From assembly GCA_963693365.1 (NCBI GenBank), contig CAVNZM010000011.1:7936001-8000000 (forward strand): 64,000 nt of DNA. Reading direction: 5' to 3'. Positions 44,737-64,000 of the stretch are shown in pieces. A program made the position numbers and the translations under genes. Below the pieces are notes generated by a model that saw only the letters and a list, made by a program, of their open reading frames with translations, did not search any database and was not told the origin of the DNA. The stretch comes from Amoebidium appalachense. Taxonomy: Eukaryota; Ichthyosporea. Position 1 is the first letter of the stretch. The number at the start of each line of letters is the position of its first letter.

Positions 44737-47700
44737 TGAAGTTGTATGTGAAGATATGTGCCTGTGTTTCTCTCATACCCATACCACACAGGGTGGATAT
44801 CGGTATTACGGGGCAGGACATCATAGCCGAGAAGCAGGTGCAGGTAGACGAGCTGCTGCAGCTGGGGTAGGCAACGCCCCTAGTATCTGCTACAATGATG
44901 GTGCTATTGGCCTGTACTTGGTTGCATGCTTGGGGTGTGTGTGTTGAAAGCGGGCGGCCAGGAGAGGGACGAGGGTGGGGGGACAGGGTTCAGGGAGGGT
45001 GGGGGGGGGGGGGGGGGGGGGGGGGACATGGGAGGCTGCGGTATGCAGAGGGGTCAGTGTAACACGTCATCGACGAAAAGACGGTAAGTTCGAGAGGCAG
45101 CAACAGAACTGAGGCTGAGGCAGGCACCCTGTCTGTCTATGTGTCTGTGTGTTTGTTGTGCACACGAGTGTATGTGCTCGTGGGTGAGATTGGGCGGGGG
45201 AAAGTGGGTGCATGTGGTGTGTGTGTGTGGGGGGGGGGGGGGGGGGGGGAGCCTGGGAGGGGGAGGAGGGCCGGTGGGGGGGGGGGGGGGGGGGGAAGAA
45301 GGCACCTGCACAGGCCGCGAGTTTTGGTTTGGGCTGTATGCATCTGTAGGGGTGGGGGACACAAAGTCTGAGGTGTGTGCTGCAGGTATGGCAAGTGCCG
45401 GCTGTGTGTGCAGGCGCCGGTCAGGCTGATGGATGACGGCACAATCAAGGACCCCAAGGACCTGTGCGGTGGGTGGCCTGGCTTCTGGGGGGGAAGAGGG
45501 GATTGGAAAGGGGGGTGGCTAGCTGCCATGCCTTTTTTCTCTGCCGTGTGTGTATGGGAGGGCGTGGGCGGTGGGTAGCTGGTGATGTTTTTGGCCTAGT
45601 TGGCTTTGTATCCCCTTGCCGTCTGTGTGTTTTTCTCTCTCACTCACCCTCTGTGTCTCTGTGTGTGTGGGTGTGTGTGTTTTTTTGGGGGGGGGGAGCG
45701 GGGGGAGGAAGCTGGAGTGGTTCTAGAGCGCCAGGAGGCTGGTTGGACCCACATGAGCTGTATGGCAGGGGTTTAGGAGGTGTGGGGAAGGAGAACGGGG
45801 GGGGGGGAGAGGAAGGTGAGGCTCTGTTGGGATCAAGGGGTAGTAGAAAGAAATACGTGGGTTGATCGACATGCTAAAGGTTACACAGCCCGAACTGTGC
45901 ATCTGAAGGACTTGGTGGGTAGGAGGCACAAGGTTGTGGGGGTGTATGGGGTTCTGGCCGTCGGGGGGGAAGGGTTGGGGGGGGGGCGGGAATGGGGGGG
46001 GGGGGGGTTGGCGGGAGGGGACATTCAGATAAGGTGAAGGTGGGGGGGGGGGTTGAGGTCGGGTGTGGGTGAAAGGCAATGATTCAGTGAGCAAAAAACG
46101 TCAGCAGGAGTGGCCTGTATATTTTTTGTCTGCGCTGGTGTGTATATGGGGGCTGGGGCATGGTAACGGGATGGTTGGGCGATGTTGTGCCTTAGGCCTG
46201 AATGGCCAGGCATGGTATACGTGTTGACCATGGTGCTTGGGGGGTGCAGGCAAGCGCATTGTGACGTCATTCCCCCACCTTGCCGGGGAGTTCTTCAAGC
46301 AGCTGTGCCCCGAGAAGGAGACAAAGATCAATGTCGTCTCGGGGTCAGTCGAGGCCGCATGTGCACTGGGCCTGGCTGATGCCATCGGTGCGTGCGTGCC
46401 CTGCTTGCAGGGGGGTTGGGGGGAGGAGAGGGGAGGAGGCGTGGGGGAAGTATTTGTTGGGCCTATGGGGTGGAGGAGAAGGGAGAGGGCGGCATCTGCT
46501 GGTTTCATGGGGGGGGGTTTCATTGAATGTTGGGGGAGGAGGATTGGCTGGTCTCATTGGGTGGGAAAGGGATTTGCTGGACTCGTGTGGTGTGTGGGGG
46601 GGGGGGGGGGGGGGGGGGGGGGGGAGCTGATCTCATGTGTTTGTGATGTTTGGGGGGGGGGGGGGTTGAGGGGTGGGCGATGGAATTGGCTGGTGCCAAT
46701 AATGTGCAGGGAGGAGGTTGGATTGGGTGGTTTCAACTAGTTGGGAAGATTGGGTGGTTTCAACTAGTTGGGAAGATTGGGTGGTTTCAACTGGTTGGGG
46801 AGATTGGGTGGTTTCAACTAGTTGGGGAGGTTGGGTGGTTTCAACTAGTTGGGGAGATTGGGTGGTTTCAACTGGTTGGGGAGATTGGGTGGTTTCAACT
46901 GGTTGGGGAGATTGGGTGGTTTCATTGGGGGTGAGGGGGTGGTGGAGGGATCGGCTGATTCACGGAGGGGGGAGGGTGGGGGTAGTAGCTGGTTCTCCAT
47001 AAGGGAAAAGGGGGGGGGGGGGGGGGAAGGGGAGGAGGGGATGGAGGTGGAGGGGGGGAGAATGGCAGTGGCTGGTTTCATGTGGTGGGGGGCGGGGGGG
47101 GTTTCATGTGGTGGGGAGGTATGGGCCAGGGGGGGAGGGGGGGAGACTGGCTAGTCATGTGGGTAGGGGGAATCAGCTGGATTCAGGTTTGGGGGGGGGG
47201 GCGGGGGGCGGGGGATCAGCTGGCCTTGTGCAGTTGCATGGGAGGGGAGGGTGGGTTCTAGGAGGTTAGCCACGATGGGGTGGGGTGGGAGTAGTTTGTC
47301 TTTTTTGGGGGGGGGGGGGGGTGTTGTGGGCAATGTTGAAGACCTCAGAGGCATCCAACTGACTGGCATGGTGCGCAGTGGACCTTGTGGAGACGGGGGA
47401 CACCATGCGGGCTGCAGGCCTGGACGTGGTTGCTGACGTCATGGCCACAGAGGCCGTGCTGATCGGCAACCCAAACAGCGCACACAAGGTGGGGGGCATT
47501 GGATGGCTGGGGGAGACTGGGGGGTAGGCAGGAGGGACGGGCAGTGGGGTGGGATGGGTGTGGCCAGACAAGCAGGCTGGACACACATGCAGGTGGAAAT
47601 GTACGCACCGCACGGGCACACATACACACACACACACACAGGGATCCACACACAGGCACCCACGTGCTTACATGTATCCACATCTTAACGCCCGTGTACA

Positions 47701-47990
47701 AACACACACACACACACACACACCTCTAACAGCCTTGCACACATACACACACAAACACACAACTACGTGCATACACACACACATACACATACGTGCCCGT
47801 GGCGGCACACACACGCACACACACACACACACACGCACACACAGGCATCAACATGCATGCATCCACGTCCGTGCATGTATCCACCGCTTAACACACACAC
47901 ACAGACACACACACACACACACGAACACGTGCACGCCTCTAACACCCTTGTACGTATACACATCTGCGTGCATGCGGGCATGCGCGCGCA

Positions 47991-48029
<39 letters not shown>

Positions 48030-48192
48030 GCACCAATACACAGGCATCCACGTACTGACATGTATCCACTTCTTAACCCCCACGTACACAAGCGCACATA
48101 CACACATAAGCACCCACACACACACGCACACACATAACCCACCTGCACACACACACAAAAACACAGTCACACAATCACGTCCACATACACTT

Positions 48193-48250
<58 letters not shown>

Positions 48251-49242
48251 TCACATACAGATACACTCACATACACACACACCACACACACACACACACA
48301 TACATACATACATGTACGCACACACACACACACACACACAGGACCTGATCAAGACCATCACCACCCGGTGCCAGGGTGTGGCCAATGCCGACCGCTACGT
48401 GCTGATCGAATACAACATCCCAAGAGACAAGCTTGCAGCAGCCACACAGATCACACGGGGCAAGCAGTCACCCACCATACAGGCACTCGAAAACCCGGAC
48501 TGGGTGGCTGTCAAGACCCTCGAGAAGAAGGGCGTAAGTGCATGAACGTGGGGGAGGGGGGAAGGGGAGGGAGATGGGGGGGAGGGGGGTTGCATGGGGG
48601 GCTTGGATAAGAAGGGCATGTTAAAAGGGGGAGGGGAAAGGGGGGGGGGGGGGGGGGGAAGGGGGTAGGGAGACAGGGATTGATGGTGAGAGATTAGGGA
48701 GGCCGTAAGAAGATGCAAGGTTTCATGGCAAGGCATAGCTGGCCTGCTGGGTGCCTGGGGGTTGTGTGTGTGCATGGCTGGGCGTGTGTGTGCATGGCTG
48801 GGCGTGTATGTGCATGGCTGGGCGTGTATGTGCATGGCTGGGCGTGTATGTGCATGGCTGGGCATGTATGTGCATGGCTGGGCATGTATGTGCATGGCTG
48901 GGCATGTATGTGCATGGCTGGGCATGTATGTGCATGGCTGGGCGTGTATGTGCATGGCTGGGCGTGTATGTGCATGGCTGGGCGTGTATGTGCATGTATG
49001 TGCATTGCTGGGCGTGTATGTGCGTGTATGTGCGTGGCTGCGCATGTATGTGCGTGGCTGCGCATGTATGTGCATGTATGTGCTTGGCTGCGCATGTATG
49101 TGCATGGCTGCGCATGTATGTGCATGGCTGCGCATGTATGCTGATCTTACCTTTGCAGAACATCAACGAGATCATGGACACACTGCTGACCCTTGGTGCG
49201 CAAGACATCCTGGTCTACGAGCTGCTCAACACACGGGTCTAA
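43986..49242 (+). CDS. HIS1: ATP phosphoribosyltransferase, long form
   Basis: Catalyses the first step of histidine biosynthesis, ATP + PRPP to phosphoribosyl-ATP (EC 2.4.2.17). Exons: 43986-44096, 44324-44427, 44792-44866, 45386-45468, 46250-46387, 47379-47488, 48342-48533, 49159-49242. They join in phase to exactly 897 nt, 298 aa. Seen: [15 protein letters not shown] (13-27), [13 protein letters not shown] (from 38), [22 protein letters not shown], the PRPP loop [15 protein letters not shown] (about 171-185), and a C-terminal regulatory HisG_C domain (about 210-298), which is where histidine feedback acts in long-form enzymes. The wording is fungal-type rather than plant-type. Animals lack this gene. 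Confidence 0.96.
44121..44290 (+). repeat. (GT)n then long G-runs in HisG intron 1
   Basis: About 25 bp past the donor, nine GT units lead into a G-run of about 35 and then many G4-6 blocks separated by single A or T. On the sense strand this is strong G-quadruplex-forming sequence. Confidence 0.93.
44681..44732. repeat. (GT)n microsatellite
   Basis: About 25 units in HisG intron 2. Confidence 0.95.
46725..46930 (+). repeat. 31-bp tandem array GGGTGGTTTCAACTAGTTGG
   Basis: Seven near-identical units in HisG intron 5. They are not at a splice site. Confidence 0.93.
47618..48340. repeat. CA-rich microsatellites ending at the HisG exon 7 acceptor
   Basis: CA runs broken by other hexamers fill the whole of intron 6; the last one ends CACACAG|GACC, the 3' splice site itself. 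Confidence 0.92.
48765..49140 (+). repeat. 20-bp minisatellite TGTATGTGCATGGCTGGGCG
   Basis: About 18 units with few changes, ending 18 bp before the exon 8 acceptor in HisG intron 7. Confidence 0.95.
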
Positions 49243-50655
49243 CACTAGTCCTAAGGGCCACACCGTGCTGGCACTGGGTGGCTACATGTGGTTAAGGGGG
49301 CAGGCGGCGGCACAGGTGGCCCACGCACTGACACCACCCTAACTTGTTATGATAGTACATAGCCCGTAGGGCTTTTTATTAGGGGGTTCTGGGTCGGGTC
49401 AGACTCGAATGGTTTTATGCAATGTGATTGTGATGCCCGCCTACTTGACCCGAAAGGTTCTATGAATCTGATTTGAAAGAAAGCAACTCCTTTTATGGCT
49501 GGTGTATGTGTGCGCATGAATCCTCCCACAATTCACTCGGCAAGACCAGACATGCCGGAGTAGTTTCTTACCTATATAATTTGTTGGACATCATATCCCA
49601 AGCGGCGGGGCCGGCGGGAAGCTAGGCAGTGCAGCCGATTTGCACACTACAACATACCCCACCATATGGTGTGCTTTTGGGGGCACACCTTGCACAGTGG
49701 CCATGGCTGTACCCAGAGAAAGACTGCCACCCCATGCATGCAGAGGCACCCACACACACACACAGACTGACCACCACTTCCGACATGTTGGGCCATGTGG
49801 CAGTGCAGCATGGCATCAATACACATGTATTCTACACAGTTGCAAATCATGTACTGCAGGTGCATGCAACACATGTACACACGAGACACCGGGGCATACC
49901 CACACAAGACCCCGGTACACACACCTGCTGCAGTCACACACAACCGGTTACATGTGCATGTACTGTAACAGACTGTGTCTCGGACCTGCACATCTCGAGT
50001 GATCACGATCACACATGTACAGAACACAGACCTCCGTGACTCCCTACCACCCACAACGTTCCACTGACCACCGTACATGTCGAAACACAAGCAGCCCCCA
50101 CCCTAGGCCCCCACCGGCCACGCGATCTATACACAGACATGAACAGCTGCACCTAATTAGGGCGCTGTGACCCATGCCGGCCCGGCCATGCTGCAGTCCA
50201 CCCAGCCCCCATGCACCCAAGACCACACATACGGCCCATGCATCCAAGACCACACATATGGCCCATGCACCCAAGACCACACATATGGCCCATGCACCTA
50301 ATAAGGCCACACATATGGCCCATGCACCTAATAAGACCACATACATGTATGGCCCATGCACCTAATAAGACCACATACATATATGGCCCATGCACCTAAT
50401 AAGACCACATACATGTATGGCCCATGCACCTAATAAGACCACAAATATATGGCCCATGCACCTAATAAGACCACATACATATATGGCCCATGCACCTAAT
50501 AAGACCACATACATGTATGGCCCATGCACCTAATAAGACCACAAATATATGGCCCATGTACCTAAGGCTCTGCCATGCCCAACTGCCACAGGCCGAGTTC
50601 TGTGCCACTTCACTGTACATGTCTGGGCCACACAGCATTTGCCCTCCCCCCCCCC

Positions 50656-50686
<31 letters not shown>

Positions 50687-50993
50687 ACACACACCACCAC
50701 CAACCAAAAAACCCACCAAACCACCATCAGCAGCACTAAATCAAGCACCACCACAATCACGCGCTCGCATGGGCACACACACACCCGCACACACCCACAC
50801 CCACACCTATTACCCACTTGCACGTACACACGCTACGCACACACGCACACACGCAAATACACACGCACGTCTACACTCAGCACAACACGCCAGTCACACA
50901 GCCCAACCTGTTCACATGTGCCTGCCCAGGGCCCAGCCCTCTGCAGTGTTTTATGTCACATGGTGGCAGCCAGCTGCCGGTGCAAATGTATTG

Positions 50994-51024
<31 letters not shown>

Positions 51025-51091
51025 ACCCCCACCCCCCACCCCAACCCCACCCCCACCCCCCCATTCGAAAGAACATACGGGACACAAGGCT
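49243..51091. other. intergenic between convergent HisG and RPN1
   Basis: 3' flanks of both genes. It holds a possible short element at 49376-49460 (GGGTCGGGTCAGACTCGAA ... GACCCGAAAGG), the 34-bp array below, and poly-C/CA tracts at 50646-50694 and 50998-51060. No gene seen. Confidence 0.6.
50207..50565. repeat. 28-36 bp tandem array, GGCCCATGCACCTAATAAGA
   Basis: About 11 units of ATGGCCCATGCACC(T/C)AA-TAAGACCACA in two or three length variants. Intergenic, non-coding. Confidence 0.93.
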
Positions 51092-63543
<12,452 letters not shown>

Positions 63544-64000
63544 CTGCCCCCAAGTGTGTCAGCAAGGCGGGCTACAAGCAAGTCACATACACACACCCTT
63601 CATACTTCCTCCTTCAAACACGGCAAACTTGGAGAGCTACTCGATGCCAGTGGCGGGGATAGAGGGTGGCAAGCAACAACAGCACAAGTGCAACAAGGCA
63701 AGCAAGTTACTGGAGTGGCAAAGAGACCCGTCAAACATTCTATCTGATCTCACTTTATCCCTCCCACCTCCCACCCCGGCTCCCCTTCCCTCTCTCCTCC
63801 GATTCCTCAGTGCCCAACCCTCTCTCCCTCCGCTAATGCCAAAGCACCAACCCCAACTTTAGCCCTTTCCCCTTTGCAGGATGTGGTGTGTGTACGCAAA
63901 CCGGTTCATGCCAGTTTGTAAGCGCGCCGGTTCACCAGAGCATGAGAGTTCGAGTAACACTTGCCAACACACAAGCAGACTCGCACACAAACTCAACGCC
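63544..64000. other. probable RPN1 intron 1; no start exon seen
   Basis: A GGGGCAG acceptor at 63544-63550 precedes the first visible exon. No convincing start exon was found before the window ends. Confidence 0.5.

Noticed and set aside
48713-49295. Frames of 140-180 codons reading [16 protein letters not shown] repeats
   Set aside because: They come from the 20-bp minisatellite in HisG intron 7, which is spliced out in a model that keeps phase at every junction.
50207-50565. CRISPR-like 34-bp array
   Set aside because: Units are tandem copies without distinct spacers and vary in length; intergenic minisatellite.

Overview
The window is nuclear DNA of a unicellular or simple eukaryote with many spliceosomal introns. 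It splits into a transposon-rich left part (1 to about 24.2 kb) and a right part with four intron-rich housekeeping genes (24.2 to 64 kb). I rebuilt the genes by hand from GT/AG boundaries and reading phase. Three join with consistent phase at every junction; the fourth needs one local frame correction.

Organism: the proteasome subunit RPN1, ALG3 and the PXA-RGS-PX sorting nexin all read like the animal/fungal (opisthokont) forms, while a complete fungal-type ATP phosphoribosyltransferase (HisG/HIS1) shows a histidine-synthesising lineage, which excludes an animal. A non-animal opisthokont (unicellular holozoan or early fungus) is the best guess. This is an inference from remembered family features, not a database result.

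Left part: a transposase-like exon fragment (57-336); an apparently intact piggyBac transposase (640-2673); AT-rich and tandem repeats; a decayed multi-exon transposase-like gene on the minus strand (about 5.04-9.97 kb) split by a 3551-bp LTR retrotransposon (6284-9834, LTRs apparently identical, target duplication GTGGA); a tyrosine-recombinase fragment; a frameshifted Ty3/gypsy RT-RNase H relic interrupted by a tandem pair of repeat units; MITE-like elements; an unrecognised two-exon gene fragment; a second LTR element with gag only (16428-19924, minus, TSD TTAAG); and a miniature LTR element (21187-22549, TSD TGATC).

Right part: SNX13/14/25-like sorting nexin (24222-34788, minus, 23 exons), ALG3 mannosyltransferase (36929-43212, minus, 11 exons), HisG (43986-49242, plus, 8 exons, 298 aa) and RPN1/PSMD2 (51092 to at least 63543, minus, 23 exons visible, first exon missing). 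ALG3 and HisG are head-to-head across 773 bp; HisG and RPN1 converge. The genes have no shared pathway.

The most striking signal is in the introns. Many are filled by poly-C/poly-G, CA/GT and other arrays, and in at least six places the tandem repeat unit contains the exon edge plus its own splice site, so the true donor or acceptor is followed or preceded by several decoy copies. This looks like introns lengthening by repeated duplication of their own splice junctions.
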